From assembly GCA_903942465.1 (NCBI GenBank), contig CAJAPA010000144.1, positions 1 through 58,220 on the forward strand: a DNA stretch of 58,220 nt. Reading direction: 5' to 3'. This DNA comes from an uncultured Gammaproteobacteria bacterium (GTDB taxonomy: Bacteria > Pseudomonadota > Gammaproteobacteria > Xanthomonadales > Xanthomonadaceae). Each line of letters opens with the position of its first letter. Within the stretch, counting starts at the first letter, position 1. The notes under the pieces are model-generated. The model was given only the letters and a program-made list of their open reading frames with translations. It was not told the origin of the DNA and ran no database searches. The translations under genes were made by a program, and so were the position numbers. Below, in pieces: positions 24,177 to 35,060 of this stretch.

Positions 24177-26426
24177 ATGACCGATTTGACCCGCCCCAGC
24201 TTCCACGGTTTCGAACAGATTCCCCTGCGTGAATATGCCGAACGCGCCTACCTCGATTATTCGATGTACGTCGTGCTCGACCGCGCTCTGCCCTTTCTCG
24301 GCGACGGCCTGAAGCCGGTCCAACGCCGAATCATCTTTGCGATGAGCGAGCTGTCGCTGAACGCCGCCGCCAAGCCGAAGAAATCGGCGCGTACGGTCGG
24401 TGATGTCATCGGTAAATATCACCCGCACGGCGATTCCGCCTGTTACGAAGCCATGGTGCTCATGGCGCAGCCGTTCTCCTATCGTTACCCGCTGATTGAG
24501 GGCCAGGGCAACTTCGGTTCCACCGATGATCCGAAGTCCTTCGCCGCCATGCGTTACACCGAATCCAAACTGACGCCGATTGCCGAAGTGCTGCTGGGCG
24601 AACTCGGCCAGGGCACGGTGGACTGGAACCCGAACTTCGACGGTTCGTTGCAGGAACCGACCTGGTTGCCGGCGCGCCTGCCGCACATCCTGCTGAACGG
24701 CACTACCGGCATCGCGGTCGGCATGGCCACCGACATTCCGCCACACAACCTCAATGAGGTGGTCAGCGCCTGCATCCGCCTGCTCGACGACCCGCAGGCC
24801 AGCGTGCGCGATCTGTGCGAACACGTGCTCGGACCGGACTACCCGAGCCAGGCCGAAATCATCACGCCGCGCAGCGAAATCATCGCGATGTACGAAAGCG
24901 GCGGCGGTTCGATCCGCGCCCGCGCCACCTACGTCAAGGAAAACAGCGATATCGTGCTGACCGCACTGCCCTACCAGGTCTCGCCTTCGAAAGTGATGGA
25001 GCAGATTGCACAGCAGATGCGCGCCAAGAAACTGCCGTGGCTGGAAGACCTGCGCGACGAGTCCGATCATGAAACTCCGACCCGGCTGGTACTGGTGCCG
25101 CGTTCGAACCGGGTCGATGTCGATTCGCTGATGGGACACCTGTTCGCCACCACCGATCTGGAAAAGAGCTACCGGGTCAATTTCAACATCATCGGCCTCG
25201 ATGGCCGTCCGCAGGTCAAGCATCTGAAGGCGCTGCTCAATGAATGGCTGGCGTTCCGCATGGATACCCTGCGTAAGCGTCTGACCTACCGCAAGGAAAA
25301 ACTGGAACGTCGCCTGCACCTGCTGGAAGGCCTGCTCATCGCCTTCCTCAATCTCGATGAAGTCATCCACATCATCCGCACCGAAGACGAGCCGAAAGCC
25401 GCATTGATCGCCCGCTTCAAACTGAGCGAGGACCAGGCCGAGTACATCCTCGAGACCAAACTGAAACAGCTGGCCCGCCTTGAAGAGATGAAAATCCGCG
25501 GCGAACAGGCCGAACTGGCCGCCGAACTGGAAAAGATCATCGCCACGCTCGGCTCCAACGCCAAACTGAAAAAACTGTTGAAGGACGAACTGCAGGCCGA
25601 TGCCAAGAAATTCGGCGATGCCCGTCTGTCGCCGCTGGTGTCGCGCGAAGCGGCGCAGGCCATCGATGAGACCGCGCTGGTCGCCAGCGAACCGATGACC
25701 GTGGTGCTGTCGCAGAAAGGCTGGATCCGCGCCGGCAAGGGCCACGAGCTTGATCCCGGTGCACTCGGCTACCGCGACGGCGACGCCCTGCTCGACTTCG
25801 TGCGCGGGCGCAGCACCTGGAACGCCGCGGTGCTCGATTCGACCGGCCGCAGCTATTCCTGCCTGACCCACACCCTGCCCTCGGCACGTGGCAACGGCGA
25901 GCCGCTCAGTGGTCGCTTCAGTCCGCCGTCCGGTGCCGAATTCGTCGGCCTGGCCTCGGGCGAACCGAGCCAGAAATTCGTGGTCGCTTCCAGTTTCGGC
26001 TACGGCTTCATCACTGCCTTCGAGAATTTCCTGGCCGGCAAAAAAGCCGGCAAGCAGCTGATCAACGCCGACAAGGCCGCCAGCATTCTTCCGCCTGCGG
26101 CGGTACACGACATCAGCAGCGATTTCGTGGTGGCCATCAGCAGCGGCGGCAACCTGCTGGCGTTTCCGGCGTCGGAGCTTCCCGAGCTCGACAAGGGCAA
26201 GGGCAACAAAATCCTGCAGATTCCACCGGCCAAACTCAAAGACGGCGAGGAGAATATCGTGGCCGTCACCTGTGTGCGCAGCGGCGGCGAACTGGTGCTG
26301 CACTGCGGGCAGCGCAAGTTGGTGTTGAGCTGGCGCGACCTCCAGGCCTATCAGGGTGCGCGCGCCCAGCGCGGGCATGCCCTGCCGCGCGGTTTCCAGC
26401 GCGTCGACAGCATCGAAAGTCTTTAA
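24177..26426 (+). CDS. parC: DNA topoisomerase IV subunit A
   Basis: The A subunit of topoisomerase IV, which decatenates daughter chromosomes. The 749-aa product starts [32 protein letters not shown]. The quinolone-resistance region reads [14 protein letters not shown], with Ser87 and Glu91 in the usual susceptible state, and the catalytic Tyr127 is in AAMRYTES. The C-terminal part, [20 protein letters not shown] onward, is the beta-pinwheel DNA-wrapping domain typical of ParC rather than GyrA. The partner parE is not in the window. The gene is followed by the penicillin-acylase gene after 21 bases. Confidence 0.97.
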   Translation: MTDLTRPSFHGFEQIPLREYAERAYLDYSMYVVLDRALPFLGDGLKPVQRRIIFAMSELSLNAAAKPKKSARTVGDVIGKYHPHGDSACYEAMVLMAQPFSYRYPLIEGQGNFGSTDDPKSFAAMRYTESKLTPIAEVLLGELGQGTVDWNPNFDGSLQEPTWLPARLPHILLNGTTGIAVGMATDIPPHNLNEVVSACIRLLDDPQASVRDLCEHVLGPDYPSQAEIITPRSEIIAMYESGGGSIRARATYVKENSDIVLTALPYQVSPSKVMEQIAQQMRAKKLPWLEDLRDESDHETPTRLVLVPRSNRVDVDSLMGHLFATTDLEKSYRVNFNIIGLDGRPQVKHLKALLNEWLAFRMDTLRKRLTYRKEKLERRLHLLEGLLIAFLNLDEVIHIIRTEDEPKAALIARFKLSEDQAEYILETKLKQLARLEEMKIRGEQAELAAELEKIIATLGSNAKLKKLLKDELQADAKKFGDARLSPLVSREAAQAIDETALVASEPMTVVLSQKGWIRAGKGHELDPGALGYRDGDALLDFVRGRSTWNAAVLDSTGRSYSCLTHTLPSARGNGEPLSGRFSPPSGAEFVGLASGEPSQKFVVASSFGYGFITAFENFLAGKKAGKQLINADKAASILPPAAVHDISSDFVVAISSGGNLLAFPASELPELDKGKGNKILQIPPAKLKDGEENIVAVTCVRSGGELVLHCGQRKLVLSWRDLQAYQGARAQRGHALPRGFQRVDSIESL

Positions 26427-26447
26427 TTTTCAGAGGAGTCCGATTTC

Positions 26448-28847
26448 ATGGCACTGCTGACCTGGACCAAACGCGCACTGGTGGCGCTGCTGTTGATTGT
26501 GTTCCTGCTCGCGGCAAGCATTTACTTCCTGCTGCGTGGCAGCCTGCCGGTGCTCGATGGCACACAGACCTTGCAGGGGCTGTCGCAACCGGTACAGATC
26601 AGCCGCGACGGCAACGGCACGGTCACTCTGACCGCCGGCAACGATGCCGATGCCGCCCGCGCACTCGGCTACGTGCACGCCCAGGAGCGTTACTTTGAAA
26701 TGGATCTGCTGCGGCGCTCGGCTGCCGGCGAGCTGTCTGCGCTGTTCGGTGAAATGGCGGTGGAAAAGGACAAGTCCATCCGTATCCATCGCCTGCGCGC
26801 GCGCATCCGCGAGCATTTCGCCCAGATGGCCGGCAAAGATGCTGCAGTGCTGCAGGCCTATGCCGATGGCGTCAATGCCGGGCTGGCCGATCTGTCGGTC
26901 CGGCCTTGGCCGTATCTGCTGCTCAGCACCAAACCCGAAGCCTGGCAGCCGGAAGATTCGTTTCTGGTCGGCTATGCGATGTTCTTCGACCTGCAGGATG
27001 AAAGCAACGAACGCGAGTTCAAGCTCTGGCAGCTGAGGGGCGCGCTGCCGGATCCGATTTACAAGTTGCTGACCGAAACCCAATCGGAATGGGATGCACC
27101 GCTGTTCGGTGAGCCGAAAAACGCGATGCGCATTCCCGATGCCGATCAGATCAACCTCAACAGCATGAGCGCCCCGCAATTGGCGTTCCAGCCGAACCGA
27201 CAGGCCGAAGCGGTCGGTAGCAACAATTTCGCGGTGGCCGGATCGCTAACCCGTGACGGACGCGCCATCGTTGCCGATGACATGCATCTGGGACTGCGCG
27301 CGCCCAACATATGGTTCCGTGCCCGCCTGCTCACCGGTAGCGATTCGGACGTCTCCGGTTTTACCCTGCCCGGCATTCCCTCGGTCATCGTCGGAAGCAA
27401 TCGTCATGTCGCCTGGGGTTTCACCAACAGCTATGGTGATTTCACCGATTTCTTCATCGTGCGTTGGGCCGATGCCGCACGCAGCAGCTACATCAATGCC
27501 GAAGGCAAGGCCGTTCCGGTTCGGCGCTTCCAGGAACGTATCGCAGTCAAAGGCGGCAAAGATGTGATGCTGGACATAAGCGAAACGGAATGGGGCCCGG
27601 TGACCCGGGAGGTCGATAAACGAGTCTCCCTAGCCTTGCGCTGGGTAGCGCAGGAACCGGGCGCGCTCAACCTTGGTCTGAACGGAGTCACACGCAGCCG
27701 TTCGCTTGATGAAGCGCTCCTGGCTGCCGAAAGCACCGGTATTCCCGGCCAGAATCTGGTCATCGGCGACAAGAACGGGCGCATTGCCTGGCGTCTGACC
27801 GCCCAGATGCCGAAGCGCGTCGGCAACTGCGACAAGCGCATGCCCATGGACCCAACGGCCGGCTGCACCTGGAACGGCTGGCTGCCCGGTGCGGAAAATC
27901 CGAAACTGGTCGATCCGCCGATGGCGCGGCTGTGGACGGCCAACGGCCGCGTCGTCGACGGTCCGTGGCTGGAGCTGGTCGGAAACGCCGGTTACGCCTT
28001 CGGTGCTCGCGGCACGGCCATCCGCGAGAATCTGTTGGCCAAAAAACAATTCACCGAAAACGACCTGCTGGCGATTCAGACCGATGGCCGCGCACCGTTC
28101 CTGGAACGTTGGTGGCAAAAGCTGGATGACGCCGCCGGGGATGCCACGGCGGATTCCGCCCTGCGCGCCCTGCACGATGCCGACCCGAGCTGGGATGGCG
28201 GCGCCAACGTTGACTCGGTCAGCTACCGCATCACCCGGGCTTGGCGCTTGGAGGTCAGTAATCGTATTGAGGAAATGCTGTTGGCACCGGCCATTGAACG
28301 TCTTGGCCGCGAGGCCACCAAGCCCGGTCCGAACGGTTTCGATTACGAAGCGCCGGGCTTCACCGGCTTCGAGGACGTAGCCTGGGCGCTCTTGGATGAC
28401 CAACCGAAACACCTGTTGACCCGCGACTACAAAGATTGGAACGACCTGCTGGAACAGGCTGCCAAAACGGTGCAGGCCAAACTCGGCGAACAAGGCCCGC
28501 TGAAGGATCGCACTTGGGGCGAGCGCAATACCGCCGCCATCTGCCATCCGCTAGCTGCGGCTTTGCCGGCTTTCGCCAAATCGGCGCTGTGCATGCCGCC
28601 AGATCAACTGGAGGGCGATGCCGACATGGCGCTGGTGGTGTCACCGAATTTCGGCGCGTCGCAACGCATGGTGGTCTCGCCGGGCCATGAACAGGATGGC
28701 ATCATCCACATGCCAGGCGGCCAAAGCGGGCACTTGCTCTCGCCCTTCTGGGGTGCCGGTCATGCCGATTGGGTACAGCACAAAGCCACACCCTTCCTCC
28801 CCGGAAAAACTGAATACACCCTCGATCTGAAACCGGCCGGCGGCTGA
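26448..28847 (+). CDS. Penicillin acylase family (S45) N-terminal nucleophile hydrolase
   Basis: A 799-aa protein with an N-terminal membrane segment (RALVALLLIVFLLAASIYFLL), so it should be an anchored or exported periplasmic enzyme. The S45 autoprocessing site is read at EAVG-SNNFAV, making Ser258 the N-terminal nucleophile of the beta chain. The alpha chain includes ALGYVHAQERYFEMDLLRRSAAGELS. Relatives hydrolyse penicillins or N-acyl-homoserine lactones; the substrate is not readable here. The ribosome site is AGAGGAG. It converges on the MAPEG gene with ten bases between. Confidence 0.93.
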   Translation: MALLTWTKRALVALLLIVFLLAASIYFLLRGSLPVLDGTQTLQGLSQPVQISRDGNGTVTLTAGNDADAARALGYVHAQERYFEMDLLRRSAAGELSALFGEMAVEKDKSIRIHRLRARIREHFAQMAGKDAAVLQAYADGVNAGLADLSVRPWPYLLLSTKPEAWQPEDSFLVGYAMFFDLQDESNEREFKLWQLRGALPDPIYKLLTETQSEWDAPLFGEPKNAMRIPDADQINLNSMSAPQLAFQPNRQAEAVGSNNFAVAGSLTRDGRAIVADDMHLGLRAPNIWFRARLLTGSDSDVSGFTLPGIPSVIVGSNRHVAWGFTNSYGDFTDFFIVRWADAARSSYINAEGKAVPVRRFQERIAVKGGKDVMLDISETEWGPVTREVDKRVSLALRWVAQEPGALNLGLNGVTRSRSLDEALLAAESTGIPGQNLVIGDKNGRIAWRLTAQMPKRVGNCDKRMPMDPTAGCTWNGWLPGAENPKLVDPPMARLWTANGRVVDGPWLELVGNAGYAFGARGTAIRENLLAKKQFTENDLLAIQTDGRAPFLERWWQKLDDAAGDATADSALRALHDADPSWDGGANVDSVSYRITRAWRLEVSNRIEEMLLAPAIERLGREATKPGPNGFDYEAPGFTGFEDVAWALLDDQPKHLLTRDYKDWNDLLEQAAKTVQAKLGEQGPLKDRTWGERNTAAICHPLAAALPAFAKSALCMPPDQLEGDADMALVVSPNFGASQRMVVSPGHEQDGIIHMPGGQSGHLLSPFWGAGHADWVQHKATPFLPGKTEYTLDLKPAGG

Positions 28848-28857
28848 AACCTAAGGG

Positions 28858-29250
28858 TCAGCCCAAGGCCAGCAAGGCGATACTGAGACCCAAGCCAATC
28901 GCCCAAATCAAGGAGCGCAGGGTGGCGCGGTTGGCCAGATACGCCCAGGTATAGAGCAGCCGGGCGCCGATGAATGCCATGGCCAGAAGATCGATGCGCG
29001 CTTGTTCGGCACCGCCGATCTGGGCAAAAAGCACCCCGGCAATGAACAGGGGCAGCGCTTCGTAGCCATTCAGCTGTGCGGCATGTGCCCGGCCACGCCA
29101 GCCTTCGAGGGCGGCTTCCCACGCGCGCGGATTGAAATTGTCGTAACCACCCTGCTTGCGCGGAATACGCGCCAGCGTGGCCTTGGCCGAGCCGACGGTC
29201 AGAATGGGCAGCAGACATGCCGCCAGAACACACCATTGTGCAATCGTCAT
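28858..29250 (-). CDS. MAPEG family membrane protein
   Basis: A 130-aa inner membrane protein with four predicted helices. The MAPEG family covers membrane proteins of eicosanoid and glutathione metabolism; bacterial members are mostly uncharacterised. Family-typical features are the polar loop between helices 1 and 2 (RIPRKQGGYDNFNPRAWEAALEGWRGRAHAAQLNGYEALPLFIAGV) and ARLLYTWAYLANRATLRSLIWAIGLG at the C-terminus. It sits 47 bases downstream of dapE on the same strand and may be co-transcribed with it. Confidence 0.85.
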   Translation of the reverse strand: MTIAQWCVLAACLLPILTVGSAKATLARIPRKQGGYDNFNPRAWEAALEGWRGRAHAAQLNGYEALPLFIAGVLFAQIGGAEQARIDLLAMAFIGARLLYTWAYLANRATLRSLIWAIGLGLSIALLALG

Positions 29251-29297
29251 GAAACTCTCCTGATTCGAGTGAATGAAAATGAAATAGTGGTGCGAGG

Positions 29298-30425
29298 TTA
29301 AGCCAGAAGCTTGTGCAGAATCAACTGAAACAATCCGGGCAAGCGTTCCAGATCGGCCACGGAGACATGCTCGTCGACTTTGTGGATGCTGGCATTGACC
29401 GGACCAAGTTCGATGACCTCCGCGCCCAGCGGCGCGATGAAACGCGCATCCGAGGTGCCGCCGCCGGTGTTCTCAACCGGAACCTGTCCGCAGTATTCGG
29501 CTATCGCCTCGCGTACGGCATTGCGCAAGGGTCCGTCATGGGTCAGGAACGGTTCGCCGCCGCGGTGCCAGTGAAGCTGGTAATCCAGACCGGCGGCGTT
29601 CAACACGGACTCGACCTCGTTCTCGAGTTGTTCGGCGCGCCAGCCCGGGTTATAGCGGAAGTTGAACAACGCACGAAGCGTTCCTGGAATGACATTGTTG
29701 GCGCCGGTGCCGGCAGTGATGTTGGAGATCTGGAAGGAAGACGGCGGAAACTCGGGATAGCCCTCGTCCCATCGCCGGGCGGCCAGCTCGGCCAGCGGCG
29801 CCATGGCCTGATGGATCGGGTTGCGCGCTTTCTCCGGGTAGGCCACATGACCTTGGATGCCATTGACGGTCAGCGTGCCGCTGAGCGTGCCGCGACGGCC
29901 AACGCGGACCAGATCGCCGAGCGCCGCCATCGATGAGGGCTCGCCAGTGATGCAGTAGTCAATGTGCTGGCCGCTGCTGCGGAAGTGTTCGGCCACACGC
30001 CTTACGCCCTCGATGGCATCGCCTTCTTCATCCGAGGTCAGCAGCAGCGCCAGTGTGCCGCGATGATTGGGATGGGCGGCGACGAACTGTTCCATGGCAA
30101 TCACGAAGGCCGCAACCGAGCCTTTCATGTCGGCGGCACCGCGGCCGTACAGCATGCCGCCCCGGATGTCCGGGATGAAGGGATCGGAAATCCACAGACT
30201 GGCATCGCCCGGCGGCACGACATCGGTGTGGCCAAGCAATACGGTGACCGGGGCGCCCTGCCCGTGCGTGACCCATAAATTCTTCACGGCGCCGAAGTCC
30301 AGACGCTGGCACAGGCATCCGGAGCGCTCCAGACGCGCGGCGATGCTTTCCATGCAGCCGGCGTCGTCGGGCGTGACCGAACGCCGTGCGATCAATTCCT
30401 GCGTCAATGCCAGCACATCGCTCAT
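29298..30425 (-). CDS. dapE: Succinyl-diaminopimelate desuccinylase
   Basis: DapE removes succinate from N-succinyl-LL-2,6-diaminopimelate in lysine and peptidoglycan precursor synthesis. The 375-aa product is a dinuclear zinc M20 enzyme: [15 protein letters not shown] carries the first His-Asp, [15 protein letters not shown] the bridging Asp, [14 protein letters not shown] the catalytic Glu pair, and GGGTSDARF a late ligand region. It lies nine bases after the ArsC-like gene in the dapD-arsC-dapE order. Confidence 0.95.
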   Translation of the reverse strand: MSDVLALTQELIARRSVTPDDAGCMESIAARLERSGCLCQRLDFGAVKNLWVTHGQGAPVTVLLGHTDVVPPGDASLWISDPFIPDIRGGMLYGRGAADMKGSVAAFVIAMEQFVAAHPNHRGTLALLLTSDEEGDAIEGVRRVAEHFRSSGQHIDYCITGEPSSMAALGDLVRVGRRGTLSGTLTVNGIQGHVAYPEKARNPIHQAMAPLAELAARRWDEGYPEFPPSSFQISNITAGTGANNVIPGTLRALFNFRYNPGWRAEQLENEVESVLNAAGLDYQLHWHRGGEPFLTHDGPLRNAVREAIAEYCGQVPVENTGGGTSDARFIAPLGAEVIELGPVNASIHKVDEHVSVADLERLPGLFQLILHKLLA

Positions 30426-30434
30426 GGTCTCTCC

Positions 30435-30791
30435 TCAGGCGGAAAACAGTTTCTTGTACTGTGCGTCTTTGAAGCCAAGTACCACACGGCCGTCGGGAAA
30501 CACCAGCACCGGGCGTTTAACCAGCGCCGGGTATTCCTTCAGCAACATCAGGTATTCGGGCGTCGAGCCCGGCGACTTCTTGTTGGGCAGCAGGTTTCGC
30601 CAGGTGGTGCTGGTTTTATTCAGCAACGCATCGAAACCGCCCAGCTGTCCGGCCCAGGCGCTCAGCATTTCAGGAGCGATCGGATGGGTGCGGTAATCAA
30701 CGAACACGAACGGCTGCTCGATGCGCTTCAACCAATTCTGCGCTTTCCGGCAGGTGTCGCAGTTCGGCAGACCGTAGAGGGTCAAACTCAC
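30435..30791 (-). CDS. ArsC/Spx-like thioredoxin-fold reductase
   Basis: A 118-aa YffB-type protein. [21 protein letters not shown] carries a CxxC (C11, C14), and the typical [20 protein letters not shown] follows. True arsenate reductases act on arsenate through a single cysteine, and Spx acts on RNA polymerase; for this subgroup neither role is shown. It starts four bases inside the end of dapD and precedes dapE by nine bases, so it is in the DAP operon. The C-terminus [25 protein letters not shown] is standard. Confidence 0.9.
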   Translation of the reverse strand: MSLTLYGLPNCDTCRKAQNWLKRIEQPFVFVDYRTHPIAPEMLSAWAGQLGGFDALLNKTSTTWRNLLPNKKSPGSTPEYLMLLKEYPALVKRPVLVFPDGRVVLGFKDAQYKKLFSA

Positions 30792-31615
30792 TCGACGGCT
30801 CCGCGCAATAGATCATTGACCGAGGTCTTGCTCCGGGTTTTTTCATCGACTTGTTTGACGATGACCGCGCAGTACAGGGAATATTTTCCATCAGCCGAAG
30901 GCAGGGAACCGGACACCACCACCGAACCGGCCGGCACGCGGCCGTAACTGATTTCGCCGGTGGCGCGGTTGTATATGCGGGTGCTCTGGCCGATGAACAC
31001 GCCCATGCCGATCACCGCGCCGCGTTCGACGATGACGCCTTCGACCACTTCCGAGCGCGCACCGATGAAACAATCGTCTTCGATGATGGTCGGTGCGGCC
31101 TGCAGCGGCTCCAGCACGCCACCGATGCCGGCGCCGCCGGAGATATGGCAACGTGCACCGACCTGGGCGCAGGAGCCGACCGTGGCCCAGGTATCGACCA
31201 TAGTACCGGCACCCACATAGGCTCCGATGTTAATGAAACTCGGCATCAGCACGGCGTCATTCCCGATATAGGAACCGGCACGGGCCACGGTTCCGGGCAC
31301 CACGCGGGCGCCGAGACGGCGGAAATCTTCGGCATCGTAATTTTCGAATCGCAGCGGTACTTTGTCCCAGAATGGATTGCCGGGCTCGCCCATCACATCC
31401 ATGTCGTGGCAGCGGAAATACAGCAGCACCGCTTTCTTCAGCCATTCATTGACTTTCCAGCCGCCGTCCTGCGGCTCGGCGACGCGCGCATCGCCCGATT
31501 CCAGCAAGGCGATGACGTGATAAAGATCGGGCTTGAGTGCCTCGATGGCGGCCGCGTCCAGCGCGGCGCGGTTGTCGAAAGCGTGTTCGATGCGGGCTTG
31601 CAGTTCTGTGTTCAT
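30788..31615 (-). CDS. dapD: Tetrahydrodipicolinate N-succinyltransferase
   Basis: DapD transfers succinate from succinyl-CoA to tetrahydrodipicolinate, two steps before DapE in the same pathway. The 275-aa product has a helical N-terminus followed by a left-handed beta-helix with hexapeptide repeats ([40 protein letters not shown]). The C-terminal [23 protein letters not shown] is family-typical. Its start overlaps the glnD stop by four bases and its end overlaps the ArsC-like start by four. Confidence 0.97.
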   Translation of the reverse strand: MNTELQARIEHAFDNRAALDAAAIEALKPDLYHVIALLESGDARVAEPQDGGWKVNEWLKKAVLLYFRCHDMDVMGEPGNPFWDKVPLRFENYDAEDFRRLGARVVPGTVARAGSYIGNDAVLMPSFINIGAYVGAGTMVDTWATVGSCAQVGARCHISGGAGIGGVLEPLQAAPTIIEDDCFIGARSEVVEGVIVERGAVIGMGVFIGQSTRIYNRATGEISYGRVPAGSVVVSGSLPSADGKYSLYCAVIVKQVDEKTRSKTSVNDLLRGAVE

Positions 31616-34233
31616 GGTTTCCTTCCTTCCAGATAGTCTAACAGCGCCGCCTGCAGACCATGCAACACGGCGGGATCGGATAAAGCGTGGTTATCGCGGT
31701 CGCTGATCACGAAAATGTCCTCGGCGCGCTCGCCGAAGGTGGCGATGCGGGCATCGTGCACACGCACCTTGCGTTGCAGCAGCACATAGCCGATGTCAGC
31801 CAGCAGGCCCGGGCGGTCGGCGCAGACCAGACTCATCAGTGTCCGGTCGCCGGCGGCGGCCGGGCTGAATTCGATGCGGGTCGGGGTCTTGAAGTGCCGA
31901 AGCCGGCTCGGCAGCAGATGCTTGGCCGGCTTGATGCTGGCCGGGTCCTTCAGCGCCGCAGTCAGGGTCTGCGCGATGCGTTTGGCATCCGGCGTGTGGC
32001 TGCCCTTGAGGGTGATGAAGTTGTCCAGCGCGTAACCGTCGTTTGAAGACAGGATGCGGGCATGCACGACGCTCAGGTTCAACCGGTCGAGCGTGGCCAG
32101 CAGGCCGGAGATAATGCCGTCACGGTCAGGCGTGCGTACGAAGATTTCCAGGGAATCCCTGCCGATCAATTCGCGCACCAGAATCTGGGACGGCAACGCG
32201 ATCTGGGACAGCATGCCTTGGGTCTGCCAGACCAGCTGTTCCGGGCGGTAGCGCAGGAAGGCGTCCTCCGGGAAGGTCTGCCACAGCGACTGCACCGAAT
32301 CCTCGCTGAAGCCGGCGTCCATCAGTTTCGCCAGCGCCATGTTGCGGGTTTCGGCACGGATGTCTTCGGCATTCAGCGGATGCTCGAGACCGACACGAAG
32401 CACATAGCGGGTGGCGGTATACAGATCGGCCAGCAGTTGATCCTTGAAGGCGTTCCACAGCTTGGGACTGGTGCCGGCGATATCGGCGCAGGTCAACACA
32501 TACAGATAATCCAGATGCTCCCGGTCGGCAACCTTGCCGGCGAATCCATTGATGATGTCCGGATCGGAAATGTCGAATTTCTGGGCCGTGAACGACATCA
32601 GCAGATGCTGGGCGATCAGCCATTCCACCAGCTGCGCATCGGCAGCCGGCAGGGCATGGGCCTGGGCGAAACGCGCGAAATCGGCCGCCCCCAATTCGGC
32701 ATGATCGCCGCCGCGGCCTTTGGCGATGTCGTGGAACAGCCCGGCCAGCCAGATCAGATGCGGTTTGCGCAGACGCGGGAAAACCTCATGCGGCAAGGTG
32801 AATCCATCCACCCTGCCCTGTTCGAAGCGTCGGATGAATTCCAGCACGTTCAGTGTGTGCTGATCGACGGTATACACGTGGAACAGATCGTACTGCATGC
32901 GCCCGGTGACCTGGCCGAATTCCGGCAGATAGCGGGCCAGAATACCCAACCGGGCCAGACGCTGCAGGCTGATGACCCCCTGCGGCTGGCTGATCAGACC
33001 CATGAACGCCGCCCGCACCGGTTCCGGCTGTTCGGCGTAAGGCAGGATATCCGGCAGTGATTCCGCCAGCCCGCGTGCGGTGTCCGAATGCAGGCCCTTG
33101 CAGGCCGGCTGGACGCCCCAGACCGCGAACAGCTCGAAAAGCCGCGGCAGCGCCTCGGCACCGAAACAGTTGTCGAGGGCAAGCAGATATCCGTTTTTCA
33201 GCACGAACTGGTCATCGATCGGCGTGACCACCTGCTCTTCGGCCAGATGTTCTTCAAAACGCTGGAGCAGGCGGTCGTTGATGCGCAGCAAGATGGCTGC
33301 CGAGCGGAAGAACTCCTGCATCAGCTGTTCGACCGCGAGATTGTCCGGCGTATCCTGCAATCCGAACAGCTCGGCCAGATTCTTCTGATGGTCGAACAAC
33401 AGCCGTTCTTCCGGCCGCTTCACCACCAGATGCAAGGCGAAACGCAGACGCGCCACGATACGCCAGTTGCGCAACAGCGCCTGCCATTCGGCATCCCCCA
33501 GCAATCCCAATGGCACCAAGCCGGCCAGAGAAGACACCCCGTAAAGTTTGCACGACAGCCAGTTCAGGGTATGGAAATCGCGCAGCCCGCCCGGCCCTTC
33601 CTTCAGGTTGGGTTCGAGGTTGTCGGCGGTATTGTGGAATTTGGCATGGCGCTGGCGCTGCTCGTCGCGCTTTGCTTCGAAATAGCCGCGGGCGTCATAG
33701 ACTTCAGGCGAATTCACTGCCGCCTCAAGCATCAGGAATACCTTTTCATCGCCCGCCAGTCTGCGGATTTCCAGCAGCGAGGTATAGGTCGCCACATCCA
33801 AGCGGCTCTGTTCAAGACACTGGTTGACCGATCGTACGGCCTGGCCGACTTTCAGCCCGGAATCCCACAAGAGCGAGAAAAACTGCCCGATGGCCTCGGC
33901 GTGACGGGCATGCTCGGCTTCCTCGCCACAGACCAGAAGGTCGATATCGGAATGCGGATACAGCTCGCCACGCCCGAAGCCGCCGGTTGCCACCAAGGCC
34001 AATCCGGTATCCCGATCCATGCCAAGATCCCACGCTTTGCAGACGATGGCATCCAGACATTCACGATAGCGGCCGATCAGGGTCTCAATGGCCACGCCTT
34101 TGGCCAGACTCTCGGTCAGGGCGCTGCGTTGTTTGGCGAGCGCCTGTTTGGCGACGGCAGTGAATTCAGCAGCGGTTCCGGCCTGCTCAATGGCCGAAGC
34201 GGCAGGGTCAGCGCTGACGCTGCCCACGGTCAC
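31612..34233 (-). CDS. glnD: Bifunctional PII uridylyltransferase/uridylyl-removing enzyme
   Basis: GlnD senses glutamine and modifies PII proteins. The 873-aa product has all expected parts in order: a nucleotidyltransferase domain ([18 protein letters not shown]) near residues 80-110, a helical middle, an HD phosphohydrolase domain ([39 protein letters not shown]) and two C-terminal ACT domains ([17 protein letters not shown] and [20 protein letters not shown]). It overlaps map and dapD by four bases each side. Confidence 0.97.
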   Translation of the reverse strand: MTVGSVSADPAASAIEQAGTAAEFTAVAKQALAKQRSALTESLAKGVAIETLIGRYRECLDAIVCKAWDLGMDRDTGLALVATGGFGRGELYPHSDIDLLVCGEEAEHARHAEAIGQFFSLLWDSGLKVGQAVRSVNQCLEQSRLDVATYTSLLEIRRLAGDEKVFLMLEAAVNSPEVYDARGYFEAKRDEQRQRHAKFHNTADNLEPNLKEGPGGLRDFHTLNWLSCKLYGVSSLAGLVPLGLLGDAEWQALLRNWRIVARLRFALHLVVKRPEERLLFDHQKNLAELFGLQDTPDNLAVEQLMQEFFRSAAILLRINDRLLQRFEEHLAEEQVVTPIDDQFVLKNGYLLALDNCFGAEALPRLFELFAVWGVQPACKGLHSDTARGLAESLPDILPYAEQPEPVRAAFMGLISQPQGVISLQRLARLGILARYLPEFGQVTGRMQYDLFHVYTVDQHTLNVLEFIRRFEQGRVDGFTLPHEVFPRLRKPHLIWLAGLFHDIAKGRGGDHAELGAADFARFAQAHALPAADAQLVEWLIAQHLLMSFTAQKFDISDPDIINGFAGKVADREHLDYLYVLTCADIAGTSPKLWNAFKDQLLADLYTATRYVLRVGLEHPLNAEDIRAETRNMALAKLMDAGFSEDSVQSLWQTFPEDAFLRYRPEQLVWQTQGMLSQIALPSQILVRELIGRDSLEIFVRTPDRDGIISGLLATLDRLNLSVVHARILSSNDGYALDNFITLKGSHTPDAKRIAQTLTAALKDPASIKPAKHLLPSRLRHFKTPTRIEFSPAAAGDRTLMSLVCADRPGLLADIGYVLLQRKVRVHDARIATFGERAEDIFVISDRDNHALSDPAVLHGLQAALLDYLEGRKP

Positions 34234-35006
34234 AAATCGTTGTCGTCGCCGGGCAGACGGGTCAGGATCTCGACACCGTCATCGGTGACCGCGACGGTAT
34301 GTTCCCATTGCGCCGAAAGCGAGCGGTCCTTGGTCACCACCGTCCAACCATCGGGCATCAGACGGGTATGGCGGGCACCTTCATTGACCATCGGCTCGAT
34401 GGTGAAGGTCATGCCCTTTTCCAGACGCAGGCCTGCTCCGGGCTGGCCGTAATGCAGGACCTGCGGGTCTTCGTGGTAGATCCGGCCGATGCCATGGCCG
34501 CAGTACTCGCGAACCACCGAGAAACGCTCAGCTTCCACCAGTTTCTGGATGGCATGGCCGATATCGCCCAAGGTCGCCCCGGGGCGCACGGCGCGGATGC
34601 CTTCGAACATGGCAGCGCGGGTCACGTCAATCAGGCGTTTGGCCTTCACCGACGGTTCGCCGACCGTATACATCCGGCTGGTGTCGCCGTGCCAGCCGTC
34701 CTTGATGACGGTGACGTCGATGTTGAGGATATCGCCCTCTTTCAGGACTTTGCCCGGGGATGGAATGCCATGGCAGATGACATTGTTCACCGAGGTGCAG
34801 ATGCTGGCCGGGAAGCCCTTGTAGCCGACATTGGCCGGAATCGACTGCTGAACCTGAACGATGTGTTCATGGCAGATCCGGTCGAGCTCGGCAGTGGTCA
34901 CGCCGGGCTTCACGTGCGGGGCGACCATCTGCAGCACTTCAGCGGCCAGCCGGCCGGCGACACGCATGTTTTCGATGTCCTGGGGGGACTTGATGGAGAC
35001 TTTCAT
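34230..35006 (-). CDS. map: Methionine aminopeptidase type I
   Basis: Map removes the initiator methionine from nascent proteins. ATG 35006 (MKVSIKSPQDIENMRVAGRLAAEVL) gives 258 aa and is preferred over the 35033 start. Metal ligands are visible in GDILNIDVTVIKDGWHGDTSRMY (two Asp), YCGHGIGRIYHEDPQVLHYG (His), GMTFTIEPMVNEG (Glu) and AQWEHTVAVTDDG (Glu). It is divergent from rpsB, as in many gammaproteobacteria, and overlaps glnD by four bases. Confidence 0.96.
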   Translation of the reverse strand: MKVSIKSPQDIENMRVAGRLAAEVLQMVAPHVKPGVTTAELDRICHEHIVQVQQSIPANVGYKGFPASICTSVNNVICHGIPSPGKVLKEGDILNIDVTVIKDGWHGDTSRMYTVGEPSVKAKRLIDVTRAAMFEGIRAVRPGATLGDIGHAIQKLVEAERFSVVREYCGHGIGRIYHEDPQVLHYGQPGAGLRLEKGMTFTIEPMVNEGARHTRLMPDGWTVVTKDRSLSAQWEHTVAVTDDGVEILTRLPGDDNDL

Positions 35007-35024
35007 GGCCCCATTATCCAACAC

Positions 35025-35054
35025 TTGCGGCAAAATCGCACTTTCTTGTATAAT
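35025..35054 (+). promoter_or_regulatory. rpsB-tsf promoter
   Basis: TTGCGG (35025-35030), 18 bases, then a perfect TATAAT (35049-35054). Transcription would start near 35061, leaving a leader of about 160 bases before the rpsB start codon. Confidence 0.65.
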
Positions 35055-35060
35055 TACGGG

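Noticed and set aside
24144-26378. 744-aa minus-strand ORF covering parC
   Set aside because: Antisense shadow of a clear parC gene; the translation is low-complexity and looks like the reverse frame of a GC-rich gene.
30435-30791. Arsenate resistance gene
   Set aside because: The ArsC-like protein belongs to the YffB/Spx-like subgroup located in the DAP operon; no arsenic resistance genes are near.
33088-34452. 454-aa plus-strand ORF over glnD-map
   Set aside because: Antisense to glnD and map, which carry full motif sets.
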